DNA from: an uncultured Lachnospiraceae bacterium
GTDB lineage: Bacteria; Bacillota; Clostridia; Lachnospirales; Lachnospiraceae
Reading direction: 5' to 3'
DNA length: 64,000 nt
Assembly: GCA_934364805.1 (NCBI GenBank)
Contig: CAKRMH010000017.1
Coordinates: forward strand, 1-64,000
Shown here: positions 17,386 to 25,979 of the stretch, in pieces
How the letters are laid out: each line of letters begins with the position of its first letter
Position numbering within the stretch: the stretch's first letter is position 1
The notes under the pieces: model-generated
The model's database searches: none
What the model was told of the DNA's origin: nothing
The model's input: only the letters and a program-made list of their open reading frames with translations
Made by a program: the position numbers and the translations under genes

Positions 17386-18498
17386 ATGAAAAAATTTATA
17401 AAAGGCATGGATTTGTCTACATTATTGGAAATGGAACGATGCAACGCAAAATATTATGATCATGGTCAGGAGATGGACATTCTTGAGATCATGAAAAAAT
17501 ATGATGTGGATACAATTCGTCTGAGATTATGGAATGACCCGAAATCTGAGACCGGAGAACCGTATGGAGCCGGAAATAATGATCTTGAGGAAACGATCGC
17601 AATTGGAAAACGTGTAACAGAAGCCGGACTTGGTGTGCTTTTGAACTTCCATTACAGTGATTTCTGGGCAGATCCTGGAAAACAGATCAAGCCAAAGGCA
17701 TGGAAGGATTATGGAGTAGAAGAACTGGAGAAGGCGGTATATGATTTTACACTGGAGTCTCTGCAAAAAGTGATTGGAGCGGGTGTTCGTGTAACAATGA
17801 TCCAGGTTGGAAACGAGCTTTCCAATGGTCTGCTCTGGCCGGAAGGACAGGTTCCGAATTATGACAATATTGCACGTTTTGTAAGTGCCGGAATACGTGC
17901 ATGCCGCAAAGTGGATGCAAAGATCCCGCTCATGATCCATCTCGATAATGGTGGAAATAATGAACTTTACCGCAGATGGTTTGACAACTATATGAAACGT
18001 GGAGAGGATTTTGAGTATATTGGATTATCCTATTATCCGTTCTGGCATGGAAGCTTAAAACAGCTTGAAGATAATATGAATGATATTGCAGTGCGTTATG
18101 GAAAGGACCTGATCATCGCAGAGGTGTCTATGGGCTTTACCATGGATGACTACAAAGATTATGAAAAGCTTTCGGACAGTGAGAGAAAAGGTTATGCGAC
18201 GAAACCGGAACTTGTTGCTAAAATCGAGTACCCGATGACGATAGAAGGGCAGAAGGCATTTACAGAGGATTTCTTAAATCGTGTGGCAAAAGTGCCGGAT
18301 GATCATGGATGCGGCTTTTTCTGGTGGGAACCAGCATGGATTCCGGTTCCGGGGTCTGGCTGGGCAACGGATGCGTCTTTAAAATATATGAATGATCCGG
18401 GACCATGTGGAAATGAGTGGGCCAATCAGGCATTGTTTGATTACGATGGTAATGCACTTCCGACACTTGAGGTGATCCGTGATTTCAGGAAAAAATAA
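17386..18498 (+). CDS. GH53 endo-beta-1,4-galactanase, apparently intracellular
   Basis: A 370-residue family GH53 protein, essentially a single catalytic barrel. Acid/base Glu144 is in QVGNELSNG and the candidate nucleophile Glu245 in IIAEVSMGF; FHYSDFWADPGKQ and FWWEPAW are family signatures. GH53 enzymes cut beta-1,4-galactan, the side chain of rhamnogalacturonan I. Most are secreted, but this one starts MKKFIKGMDLSTLLEMERCN with no signal peptide or anchor, so it should act on imported oligosaccharides. An AGGAG site precedes the ATG and the upstream GH2 gene is 20 bp away. Confidence 0.92.
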   Translation: MKKFIKGMDLSTLLEMERCNAKYYDHGQEMDILEIMKKYDVDTIRLRLWNDPKSETGEPYGAGNNDLEETIAIGKRVTEAGLGVLLNFHYSDFWADPGKQIKPKAWKDYGVEELEKAVYDFTLESLQKVIGAGVRVTMIQVGNELSNGLLWPEGQVPNYDNIARFVSAGIRACRKVDAKIPLMIHLDNGGNNELYRRWFDNYMKRGEDFEYIGLSYYPFWHGSLKQLEDNMNDIAVRYGKDLIIAEVSMGFTMDDYKDYEKLSDSERKGYATKPELVAKIEYPMTIEGQKAFTEDFLNRVAKVPDDHGCGFFWWEPAWIPVPGSGWATDASLKYMNDPGPCGNEWANQALFDYDGNALPTLEVIRDFRKK

Positions 18499-18521
18499 TT
18501 AGCTTTTATATGTAATTATGT

Positions 18522-18579
18522 TGCATGTTTCTCTAGGAATGTTGCAACATCCTGCGGATATATTGAAAAGAAACATGCA
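18522..18579. promoter_or_regulatory. Nested inverted repeats in the galK promoter region
   Basis: TGCATGTTTCT (18522-18532) and AGAAACATGCA (18569-18579) are an 11-bp perfect inverted repeat; inside lies the 12-bp palindrome ATGTTGCAACAT (18539-18550). The right arm covers the spacer of the galK promoter, so the arrangement looks like an operator region. It does not carry the AACCGATT core, suggesting a different regulator. Confidence 0.5.
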
Positions 18580-18590
18580 TCCGTTATAAT
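18563..18590 (+). promoter_or_regulatory. Sigma-A promoter of galK-galT
   Basis: TTGAAA (18563-18568), 16-bp spacer, TATAAT (18585-18590), about 75 bp before the galK start. Confidence 0.75.
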
Positions 18591-18610
18591 GAAAATAACA
18601 GAGAAATGAG

Positions 18611-18638
18611 GCAGCTGTGTGAGAAGATACACAGCTGC
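18611..18638 (+). promoter_or_regulatory. Perfect hairpin in the galK leader
   Basis: GCAGCTGTGT (18611-18620) pairs perfectly with 18629-18638 around an 8-base loop. It lies in the galK 5' untranslated region and has no T run, so a role in transcript stability or in an antiterminator is more likely than termination. Confidence 0.55.
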
Positions 18639-18664
18639 TGTTATCATAAAAAAGGAGAAGATCA

Positions 18665-19834
18665 ATGATTCAGAATGATGTATTAGCAAAATTCAAAGAG
18701 ATTTTTGGTGAGGGTGGCGAAATCGGTGTTTACTTTGCACCGGGTCGTGTCAATATGATCGGAGAGCATACCGACTATAATGGCGGCCATGTATTTCCTT
18801 GTGCGCTTACCATCGGTACATATGGTGTTGCAAGAAAAAGAGAGGATAAAAAGTTACGTTTTTATTCCATGAACTTTGAAGAGCTTGGCGTGATCGAGTC
18901 TTCGGTTGAGGGATTAAAACCGGAAAAAGAGGCAGACTGGACCAATTACCCAAAGGGAGTTATGTGGGCTTTTGGTGAAAAAGGAATGAAAGTAGAACAG
19001 GGAATGGATCTTTTATTGTTTGGAAATATTCCAAATGGTTCCGGACTTTCTTCTTCTGCATCGGTAGAAGTGCTGACCGGATATATCTTAAAGGATCTGT
19101 TCGGGTTTGAAGTGACCAATCAGGATCTGGCCCTGATCGGTCAGTTTTCAGAGAACAGATTTAACGGTGTAAACTGCGGAATCATGGATCAGTTTGCGAT
19201 CGCCATGGGGAAAGCGGGACATGCCATTTTCCTGGATACTGCAACACTGGAATATACCTATGCTCCGATTAAGCTGGAGAATGCTAAGATCGTGATTTCC
19301 TGCAGCAATAAGAAACGTGGACTTGGAGATTCCAAATACAACGAGAGAAGACAGGAGTGTGAGACCGCACTTGCGGAACTTCAGAAAGTAGTGGATATCA
19401 AATCTCTCGGAGAACTTACGGAAGAGCAGTTTGAACAGTACAAATCCGCAATCAAAGATGAAATTCGCTTAAAGAGAGCAAAACATGCAGTATATGAGAA
19501 TCAGAGAACCATCAAAGCTGTAGAAGCTCTGAAAAACAACGATGTGAAATTATTCGGAGAGCTTATGAATGCATCCCACGTATCTTTAAGAGACGATTAT
19601 GAAGTTACCGGAATTGAGCTTGATACACTGGTAGAAGAGGCATGGAAGATCCAGGGTGTCATCGGATCACGTATGACCGGTGCCGGATTTGGTGGATGTA
19701 CCGTAAGTATTGTAAAAGATGATGCAGTGGATACTTTCATCAAAGAAGTCGGAGCTGCCTATGAGAAGAAGATTGGATATGCAGCAGATTTTTATGTTGT
19801 AGAGATTGGAGACGGTCCAAGAAAGCTTGCTTAA
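18665..19834 (+). CDS. galK: Galactokinase
   Basis: A 389-residue GHMP-family kinase. FAPGRVNMIGEHTDYNGG (about 24-41) is the galactokinase signature, IPNGSGLSSSASVEV (about 123-137) is the ATP-binding loop, and GSRMTGAGFGGCTV near 335-350 is the third GHMP motif. It phosphorylates alpha-D-galactose to galactose-1-phosphate, the entry step of the Leloir pathway, using galactose released by GH42 and GH2. AAAGGAGAAG precedes the ATG. It has its own promoter and is followed by galT after 38 bp. Confidence 0.95.
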   Translation: MIQNDVLAKFKEIFGEGGEIGVYFAPGRVNMIGEHTDYNGGHVFPCALTIGTYGVARKREDKKLRFYSMNFEELGVIESSVEGLKPEKEADWTNYPKGVMWAFGEKGMKVEQGMDLLLFGNIPNGSGLSSSASVEVLTGYILKDLFGFEVTNQDLALIGQFSENRFNGVNCGIMDQFAIAMGKAGHAIFLDTATLEYTYAPIKLENAKIVISCSNKKRGLGDSKYNERRQECETALAELQKVVDIKSLGELTEEQFEQYKSAIKDEIRLKRAKHAVYENQRTIKAVEALKNNDVKLFGELMNASHVSLRDDYEVTGIELDTLVEEAWKIQGVIGSRMTGAGFGGCTVSIVKDDAVDTFIKEVGAAYEKKIGYAADFYVVEIGDGPRKLA

Positions 19835-19872
19835 TTTGCAAGGATGATCGTGGACAGTGAAGGAGAGATAAA

Positions 19873-21402
19873 ATGATTCAGGAAAGAATTTTAGAACTGA
19901 CTGAGTATGGTCTTGTAACAGGACTGATCACCGAGGATGATAAGATCTATACGATCAATCGTCTGATGGAGTTATTGGAAATCGATGAAATGGAAGACCG
20001 TGTGTTTGAGGCATATGCAGCACGTCAGCCAATGACACAGCAGACCGCAGAGGAGTCCTTAGAAGACATCCTTGCAGAGATGATGGATTATGCTTATGAA
20101 AAAGGTATCATGAAAGAAAACAGTATTGTATACAAGGATCTTTTTGATACAAAAATCATGGGAATCCTGGTTCCGAGACCGGCTGAGGTACGTGCCAGAT
20201 TTAAGGATCTGTATGAGCACACTTCCGCACAGGCTGCAACCGATTATTTCTATAAATTGAGTTGTGACAGCAATTATATCCGCAGACAGAGGATTAAAAA
20301 AGACCGGAAATGGACAACAGAAACCGAGTTTGGTACACTCGATATTACAATTAATCTGTCCAAACCGGAAAAAGATCCGAAGGCGATCGCTGCTGCGAAA
20401 AATGCAAAACAGAGCGCTTATCCAAAATGCCAGCTCTGCAAAGAAAATGAAGGTTATGCAGGAAGAGTAAACCATCCGGCTAGACAGAATCATCGTATCA
20501 TTCCGGTGACGATCAATCACAGTGACTGGTATTTCCAGTATTCACCATATGTATATTATAATGAGCATTGTATCGTATTTAACTCACTTCATACACCAAT
20601 GAAGATCGAGCGGGCTACATTTGGAAAACTGTTAGATTTTGTAACACAGTTTCCTCACTACTTTGTAGGATCGAATGCGGATCTTCCGATCGTCGGGGGC
20701 TCTATTTTAAGTCACGACCATTTCCAGGGGGGACATTATACGTTTGCAATGGCCAAAGCACCAATCGAGAAAACACTTACATTCAAAGGCTTTGAAGATG
20801 TCAAAGCCGGTATTGTAAAATGGCCAATGTCCGTGATCCGTATCAGCAGTGCAGATAAGGACAGACTGATCGAGCTTGCAGACAGGATTTTAAAAGCCTG
20901 GAGAGGCTATACAGACGAAGACGCATTTATCTTCGCCGAGACAGATGGAGAACCGCATAATACGATTACTCCGATCGCAAGAAAACGCGGAGAGGATTAT
21001 GAGTTAGACCTTGTGCTCCGAAATAATATTACAACAGAGGAACATCCACTTGGAGTATACCATCCACATGCCAGACTGCATCATATTAAGAAAGAAAATA
21101 TCGGACTGATCGAGGTTATGGGGCTTGCAGTACTTCCAGCGAGATTAAAGGATGAAATGGCAGCACTTTCGAAAGCGATTCTTGAGAAAAAAGATATCCG
21201 TGCGGATGAAATGCTTGCAAAACATGCAGACTGGGTAGAAGAGTTCCTTCCAAAATATGATCATATCGATGAAACAAATATCATGGATATCCTTCATGAA
21301 GAGATCGGACTTGTATTTAATGAGGTTTTAAAAGATGCTGGTGTATATAAGTGCACAGAAGAAGGAAGAAAAGCAGTTATGAGATTTATAGATGCGGTAT
21401 AA
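19873..21402 (+). CDS. galT: Galactose-1-phosphate uridylyltransferase, class II
   Basis: A 509-residue GalT of the Gram-positive class II type, longer than the roughly 350-residue class I enzyme. GGSILSHDHFQGGHY (about 276-290) carries the active-site His pair. CQLCKENEGYAGRVNHPARQNHR is typical of the class. It transfers UMP from UDP-glucose to galactose-1-phosphate. AAGGAGAG precedes the ATG. It is the last gene of the galKT operon; galE and an aldose epimerase are not in the window. Confidence 0.95.
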   Translation: MIQERILELTEYGLVTGLITEDDKIYTINRLMELLEIDEMEDRVFEAYAARQPMTQQTAEESLEDILAEMMDYAYEKGIMKENSIVYKDLFDTKIMGILVPRPAEVRARFKDLYEHTSAQAATDYFYKLSCDSNYIRRQRIKKDRKWTTETEFGTLDITINLSKPEKDPKAIAAAKNAKQSAYPKCQLCKENEGYAGRVNHPARQNHRIIPVTINHSDWYFQYSPYVYYNEHCIVFNSLHTPMKIERATFGKLLDFVTQFPHYFVGSNADLPIVGGSILSHDHFQGGHYTFAMAKAPIEKTLTFKGFEDVKAGIVKWPMSVIRISSADKDRLIELADRILKAWRGYTDEDAFIFAETDGEPHNTITPIARKRGEDYELDLVLRNNITTEEHPLGVYHPHARLHHIKKENIGLIEVMGLAVLPARLKDEMAALSKAILEKKDIRADEMLAKHADWVEEFLPKYDHIDETNIMDILHEEIGLVFNEVLKDAGVYKCTEEGRKAVMRFIDAV

Positions 21403-21405
21403 AAA

Positions 21406-21482
21406 ACAGGCATCCTATGAGAATGCCTGTAAGTATGAACATTTACGGTGGCAGGAACGTTTAATCCTGCCACCGTTTTTTT
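21406..21482. terminator. Double hairpin terminator overlapping the MATE stop codon
   Basis: A first hairpin (ACAGGCAT 21406-21413 with ATGCCTGT 21423-21430) is followed by a strong one, CGGTGGCAGGA (21446-21456) with 21465-21475, then seven T. The right arm of the second lies in the last codons of the convergent MATE gene, so coding and terminator functions share sequence. Confidence 0.85.
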
Positions 21483-22813
21483 AGTTTGTTCCTTGTATAG
21501 AAGAAAGCCGGGATCAGAAAAGCGTCGGCAAAAATCCATGCAGCCGGACTCGCAAAGCAGGCTGCGGAAAATCCAAAGACCGGTACAAATACAAGTCCGA
21601 CTAAGGTTCGAGCAACCATTTCACAGAGTCCAGCAAGCATTGCAAAACCGGAGAAGCCCATTCCCTGGATAAGAAAACGTACGATGTTGACAAGTGCCAG
21701 AGGAAAATAGAACAGGGCATTGGCAATCAGAAATTCCTGGGAATTGGCAATAACTTCCACTTCGGATGCACTTACAAATAACAGATTCAGCTGTTCTCCA
21801 AAGAAATACAGAATGGCCAGTGCGATCACGGAATAGATCAGACCGAGGATCGTACTGGCTTTTAAGCCCTTTCCAAGACGCTCGAGACGACCTGCACCGA
21901 CATTCTGACCACCATAGGTTGCCATCGTAGAACCCAGGGCATCAAATGGGCAGACGATAAAGCAGGATATTTTCGTTGCAGCAGTCATTGCGGCGACAGC
22001 TCCGGAGCCAAGTGGATTTACGGCTGCCTGTAAAATAACGCTTCCGATTGCGGTAATTGAATACTGCAGCCCCATAGGAAGCCCCATGGTGAGCAGTACA
22101 CGGACATAGGCACTGTCAAGTTTCCAGTCCGAGCGTTTCAGATGCATGATCGTAAATTTTTTCATGATCAGAAACAGGCATAAAAGTCCGGAAATACCCT
22201 GTGAGATCACAGTTGCAAAAGAAGCACCGAATACACCCCAGTGGAATACCACGATAAAAAGCAGATCCAGACCGATGTTAAGGCAGGCTGCGAGGACAAG
22301 GAAAATGACCGGAGTGACCGCATCACCCAGTGACCGGATATAACCGGAAAGCAGGTTATATAGAATGATCGCAGGAATTCCAATAAATATGACAACAATA
22401 TAATTATACGCAAGATCAATGATATCCGGTGGTGTGCTCATAAGTTCAAGGATCGGACGGCAGAAAAGTGTCGTCACAATTGTGATCGCAAGTCCAAGAA
22501 TGATGGAGAGCACGGCGGAATTGCCAATGTATTTACGCAGACCATCCTCGTCTCTGGCACCGAACCTCTGTGCAACAGGCAGCGCAAAGCCACTGCACAT
22601 TCCATTGCAGAATCCAATGATCAGAAAGTTGATACTTCCGGTTGCGCCAACGGCAGCAAGTGCTTTTACCCCAAGAAACTGCCCTACAATAATTGTATCT
22701 ACAAGACTGTAGATCTGCTGAAAAAGCATTCCAAAAAGCAGTGGAACCGCAAACCCAAGAATTAATTTCATTGGTGATCCGACTGTCATGTCTTTTGTAG
22801 TACTTTTAGACAT
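21461..22813 (-). CDS. MATE-family multidrug/sodium exporter
   Basis: A 450-residue membrane protein with about twelve helices in two homologous halves, each starting with a P-x-h motif such as GFAVPLLFGMLFQQIYSLVDTIIVGQFLG. This is the MATE/NorM/DinF fold, which exports cationic drugs or metabolites in exchange for Na+ or H+. The frame extends 13 codons upstream, but AAAGAGGGGG lies six bases before the ATG at 22813 (MSKSTTKDMTVGSPMKL), matching family N-termini. It is divergent from hisC; an inverted repeat lies between them. Confidence 0.9.
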   Translation of the reverse strand: MSKSTTKDMTVGSPMKLILGFAVPLLFGMLFQQIYSLVDTIIVGQFLGVKALAAVGATGSINFLIIGFCNGMCSGFALPVAQRFGARDEDGLRKYIGNSAVLSIILGLAITIVTTLFCRPILELMSTPPDIIDLAYNYIVVIFIGIPAIILYNLLSGYIRSLGDAVTPVIFLVLAACLNIGLDLLFIVVFHWGVFGASFATVISQGISGLLCLFLIMKKFTIMHLKRSDWKLDSAYVRVLLTMGLPMGLQYSITAIGSVILQAAVNPLGSGAVAAMTAATKISCFIVCPFDALGSTMATYGGQNVGAGRLERLGKGLKASTILGLIYSVIALAILYFFGEQLNLLFVSASEVEVIANSQEFLIANALFYFPLALVNIVRFLIQGMGFSGFAMLAGLCEMVARTLVGLVFVPVFGFSAACFASPAAWIFADAFLIPAFFYTRNKLKKRWQD

Positions 22814-22876
22814 AAAAAACCCCCTCTTTAGCACTATAAATTTTGATTTCACGATATTTTATCACAATTAATCATT

Positions 22877-22905
22877 CTTTACAATTATATAGAAATGATG
22901 TAAAG
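22877..22905. promoter_or_regulatory. Inverted repeat between divergent MATE and hisC genes
   Basis: CTTTACA (22877-22883) and TGTAAAG (22899-22905) form a perfect 7-bp inverted repeat with 15-bp spacing in an AT-rich divergent promoter region. It could bind a dimeric regulator of the exporter. Confidence 0.4.
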
Positions 22906-22966
22906 TTTTAAGTAATATAATTAAAATTAATAACAAAAAAAAGAGAACTTTCTGGAGGAAATGAAC

Positions 22967-24046
22967 GTGGCAAATTGGGAAGATAATATCCGAAAAGTGA
23001 TTCCATATACACCGGGAGAACAGCCGGACAAAAGCAGCATGATCAAATTAAATACAAATGAGAATCCGTATCCGCCTGCACCGGGGGTTACAGAGGCACT
23101 TCGGCATATTGATACGGATAAGCTCCGGTTGTATCCGGATCCGGCAGTAAGTGATCTGGCAGGTGCAATTGCCGATTTTTATAAGGTAGGAAAAGATCAG
23201 GTATTTGTCGGTGTTGGGTCGGATGATGTGCTTGCAATGAGTTTTATGACATTTTTTAATTCGGATAAACCGATTCTGTTTCCGGACATTACGTATTCCT
23301 TTTATGATGTCTGGGCAGATATGCTCCGCATTCCATATGAGCGTATTCCACTGGATGAGAAGTTTCAGATCTGTGCAGCAGATTATAAGAGAGAGAACGG
23401 GGGCGTGGTATTTCCGAATCCAAATGCACCAACAGGGGAATTGCTGTCTTTAGATGTGGTTGAAGAGATCATTGCAGCGAACAAAGATGTGATTGTCATT
23501 GTGGATGAAGCATATATTGACTTTGGGGGAGAAAGCGCCTTGCCATTGTTAGAAAAATATGATAATCTGCTGATTGTGCAGACATTTTCCAAATCCCGTT
23601 CCATGGCTGGCATGCGAATCGGATTTGCAATTGGAAGCCCGGTGCTGATCAAATACTTAAATGATGTGAAATACTCCTTTAATTCCTACACGATGGACCG
23701 TATTACGATCCAGCTTGGCGTAAAGGCAGTGGAAGACCGGGCATATTTTGAAGAAACAAAAGAAAAGATCATCCGTACAAGGGAATGGACCAAGAAAGAA
23801 TTGCGAAGACTTGGATTTGAATTTGGCGATTCCAGGAGCAATTTTATTTTTGCAAGACATCCGAAAGTTCCGGCAATGGAATTATTTGAGGCGTTGAAGA
23901 AAAAAGATATTTATGTACGTCACTTCAACAAACCGGAGAGAATTGCGGATTATCTGCGGATCAGCATCGGAACAGATGCACAAATGAAAGCTTTTGTTGA
24001 TTTTTTGGATCAGTATCTGACAGATTGTAACATTGTGACTGCATAG
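22967..24046 (+). CDS. hisC: Histidinol-phosphate aminotransferase
   Basis: A fold-type I PLP enzyme of about 359 residues. KLNTNENPYPPAP near the N-terminus binds the substrate, VDEAYIDFG carries the PLP-pyridine Asp, and TFSKSRSMAGMRIGF the Schiff-base Lys. It converts imidazole-acetol phosphate and glutamate to histidinol phosphate. An ATG at 22961 lies only two bases after GGAGG, whereas the GTG at 22967 (VANWEDNIRK) has proper spacing and matches family N-termini, so GTG is preferred. It is separated from other his genes here. A close neighbour follows after 25 bp. Confidence 0.88.
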   Translation: MANWEDNIRKVIPYTPGEQPDKSSMIKLNTNENPYPPAPGVTEALRHIDTDKLRLYPDPAVSDLAGAIADFYKVGKDQVFVGVGSDDVLAMSFMTFFNSDKPILFPDITYSFYDVWADMLRIPYERIPLDEKFQICAADYKRENGGVVFPNPNAPTGELLSLDVVEEIIAANKDVIVIVDEAYIDFGGESALPLLEKYDNLLIVQTFSKSRSMAGMRIGFAIGSPVLIKYLNDVKYSFNSYTMDRITIQLGVKAVEDRAYFEETKEKIIRTREWTKKELRRLGFEFGDSRSNFIFARHPKVPAMELFEALKKKDIYVRHFNKPERIADYLRISIGTDAQMKAFVDFLDQYLTDCNIVTA

Positions 24047-24071
24047 TATATTTTTAGTGAGGACTCTGTTT

Positions 24072-24536
24072 ATGTTGAATTATTTGATCGTATTTTTTAT
24101 TTCGATGGTGCCGCTTGTGGAACTGCGAGGAGCAATCCCGTATTCACAGCTTCTGCATCTGCCGCTGCTGCAATCCTATATCATTGCAATTATCGGTAAT
24201 ATGCTGCCGGTGCCGGTCATTTATCTTTTTGCAAGAAAAGTACTGGAATGGGGCTGTGATAAACCGGTGATCGGAAAACCTTTCACATGGTGTCTTGAGA
24301 AGGGGGAGAAAGGTGGAAAGAAGCTTCAGGCAAAAGCTGGAAAAGGTCTTTTTGTTGCACTTTTGCTTTTTGTAGGAATTCCACTGCCAGGTACAGGAGC
24401 CTGGACGGGAACGCTTGCGGCAAGTATTCTTGATATGGATTTTAAGTCGACAGTTGCAGCAGTTATGCTTGGCGTACTGCTTGCGGGTGTGATCATGATG
24501 ATCGTAAGTTTTGCGGGGGTAAGCATTTTTCTGTAA
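24072..24536 (+). CDS. Small multidrug export family membrane protein
   Basis: About 154 residues with four or five membrane segments. SMVPLVELRGAIPYS at the N-terminus and FVGIPLPGTGAWTGTLAA in the middle are hallmarks of the Sm_multidrug_ex family (PF06695), whose transport role is poorly established. A GTG at 24057 is possible, but GAGG lies nine bases before the ATG at 24072. It probably shares a transcript with hisC. A strong terminator follows. Confidence 0.85.
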   Translation: MLNYLIVFFISMVPLVELRGAIPYSQLLHLPLLQSYIIAIIGNMLPVPVIYLFARKVLEWGCDKPVIGKPFTWCLEKGEKGGKKLQAKAGKGLFVALLLFVGIPLPGTGAWTGTLAASILDMDFKSTVAAVMLGVLLAGVIMMIVSFAGVSIFL

Positions 24537-24551
24537 GATATGTGAAATAAC

Positions 24552-24592
24552 AAAACCCATGAAAAAGCCAGAAGGCTTTTTTCATGGGTTTT
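24552..24592. terminator. Bidirectional terminator
   Basis: A long stem (24552-24569 with 24574-24592, one bulge) with A and T runs, between the small exporter and the convergent CPBP protease. Confidence 0.85.
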
Positions 24593-24618
24593 CTTTTGGG
24601 TATAATGCATGACAGATA

Positions 24619-25467
24619 TCAGCACACACAATCCGGAAGTGGCTTTTTACGCATGCCCACACGGAAAATGGAAATTCCGGAAACAGTAAGTACGACAGCA
24701 ATGATCAGGAAGAACACAAAGGAAAGCGGGGTATTGCCATAGCTTAAATGTGTAGAAATCAGTGTTCCCCAGATGTTAAACAGGAAGTGAAGGAACATGG
24801 AATAGTAAATGCTTCCTCCGCGTTCACAGACATATCCCAGAATCAGACCGAGGCAGAATGCATAACAGCCCTGGATCATGTTCATATGGTAAAGACCGAA
24901 AAGGAACGCCTGGAGCAGATTGGCGAACCAGAAGCTGAAGTGGCGTCTTGCAATGCGCATTGTAACACCACGGAAGATCAGCTCTTCGCCGACTGGTGCA
25001 AGGAAAACGGAATAAACAAGCATTGCAAAAGTGATCGTTTCGTCAAGACCGGCCGCTTCCAGAAGCTTTTCGTATGCCTCCAGCCAGCTTGGAAAAATGG
25101 CGGCAAGGACAGAAATCAGATAACCGCTTAAAATCTGCATCCCAGGAACAAGAAGAAGAACTCCGGCCAGTTTGCAGGGTTGGAAGATCTTTCTGGCATT
25201 TGGAAGAAAATTACCGCCGCAGCTGTGATAATACCAGATTCCGTAGGAGCAGATGAGGATCAGGGAATAGATGATCATCAGTACCGTGGAAAAATCGGAA
25301 TCTGTTAATGTATAGAGCAGGTTGGACAACGTGAAATTGACATGGGATGCAGAGAAAACTGCAATCAGCAGATAAATCCCAAAAAGAAAAAGTGTTGCCA
25401 CAATCTGGATTCCGACAGCTAAAAGCATCGGTATAAAACTAAAAAAGAAACAACCTGTTTTTTTCAT
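24619..25467 (-). CDS. CPBP (CAAX/Abi) family intramembrane glutamic protease
   Basis: A 282-residue polytopic membrane protein with the three conserved motifs of CPBP proteases: APVGEELIFRG (EExxxR), FLFGLYH (FxxxH) and FLHFLFN (HxxxN). All catalytic residues are present. Members process prenylated proteins in eukaryotes and are linked to bacteriocin immunity or membrane-protein processing in Firmicutes. No bacteriocin gene lies nearby, so the substrate is unknown. Confidence 0.85.
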   Translation of the reverse strand: MKKTGCFFFSFIPMLLAVGIQIVATLFLFGIYLLIAVFSASHVNFTLSNLLYTLTDSDFSTVLMIIYSLILICSYGIWYYHSCGGNFLPNARKIFQPCKLAGVLLLVPGMQILSGYLISVLAAIFPSWLEAYEKLLEAAGLDETITFAMLVYSVFLAPVGEELIFRGVTMRIARRHFSFWFANLLQAFLFGLYHMNMIQGCYAFCLGLILGYVCERGGSIYYSMFLHFLFNIWGTLISTHLSYGNTPLSFVFFLIIAVVLTVSGISIFRVGMRKKPLPDCVC

Positions 25468-25542
25468 GGTGAAAACTCCAATCTTTTTGTATCATTTAAA
25501 TTCTATTATATATCATAGAGGGGGATTATTGCAAGAAACCTG

Positions 25543-25571
25543 TTTACTTTACAACTTTAATATGCTAAAAT
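25543..25571 (+). promoter_or_regulatory. Sigma-A promoter of yerC
   Basis: TTTACT (25543-25548), 17-bp spacer, TAAAAT (25566-25571). Confidence 0.6.
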
Positions 25572-25611
25572 AAAGACAGTTCAATAAGATAAAGAAGAAG
25601 GAGTAGTGCAA

Positions 25612-25911
25612 ATGAGCAAGAAACTTAGAACAGAGGCTGTGGATCATTTATTTGATGCGATCTTATGCCTTGAGAATCGAGAGGAATGCTATACATTTTT
25701 TGAGGATGTATGTACTGTAAATGAATTATTATCACTGTCTCAGAGATTTGAAGTAGCAAAGATGCTTCGTGAACAGAAGACATATTTAGATATTGCAGAG
25801 AAGACAGGTGCTTCTACTGCTACGATCAGCCGTGTAAACCGTTCCCTGAATTATGGAAATGATGGATATGACATGGTATTTTCCCGTATGGAGGATAATC
25901 AGGAACAATAA
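25612..25911 (+). CDS. YerC/YecD family TrpR-related DNA-binding protein
   Basis: A 99-residue all-helical protein. LLSLSQRFEVAKMLREQKTYLDIAEKTGASTATISRVNRSLNYG is the TrpR-like helix-turn-helix. In Firmicutes, YerC-type proteins are found next to pcrA and are thought to be regulators; the ligand is unknown. The ATG at 25612 has GAAGGAG eight bases upstream, so the GTG at 25606 is not used. It lies about 0.8 kb before pcrA, with DUF1836 between on the other strand. Confidence 0.88.
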   Translation: MSKKLRTEAVDHLFDAILCLENREECYTFFEDVCTVNELLSLSQRFEVAKMLREQKTYLDIAEKTGASTATISRVNRSLNYGNDGYDMVFSRMEDNQEQ

Positions 25912-25926
25912 TCCGGCACGTAAGAT

Positions 25927-25972
25927 AAAACCCCGTGAACCAGACCTTTCATCGTCTGTTCACGGGGTTTTT
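25927..25972. terminator. Bidirectional terminator
   Basis: An 18-19 bp GC-rich stem (25927-25945 with 25954-25972, one bulge) flanked by A and T runs, between yerC and DUF1836. Confidence 0.85.
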
Positions 25973-25979
25973 GCATGAA

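Noticed and set aside
18522..18579. Tiny invertible promoter at galK
   Set aside because: Only 58 bp between the outer ends, too short for known inversion systems; operator or hairpin is more likely.
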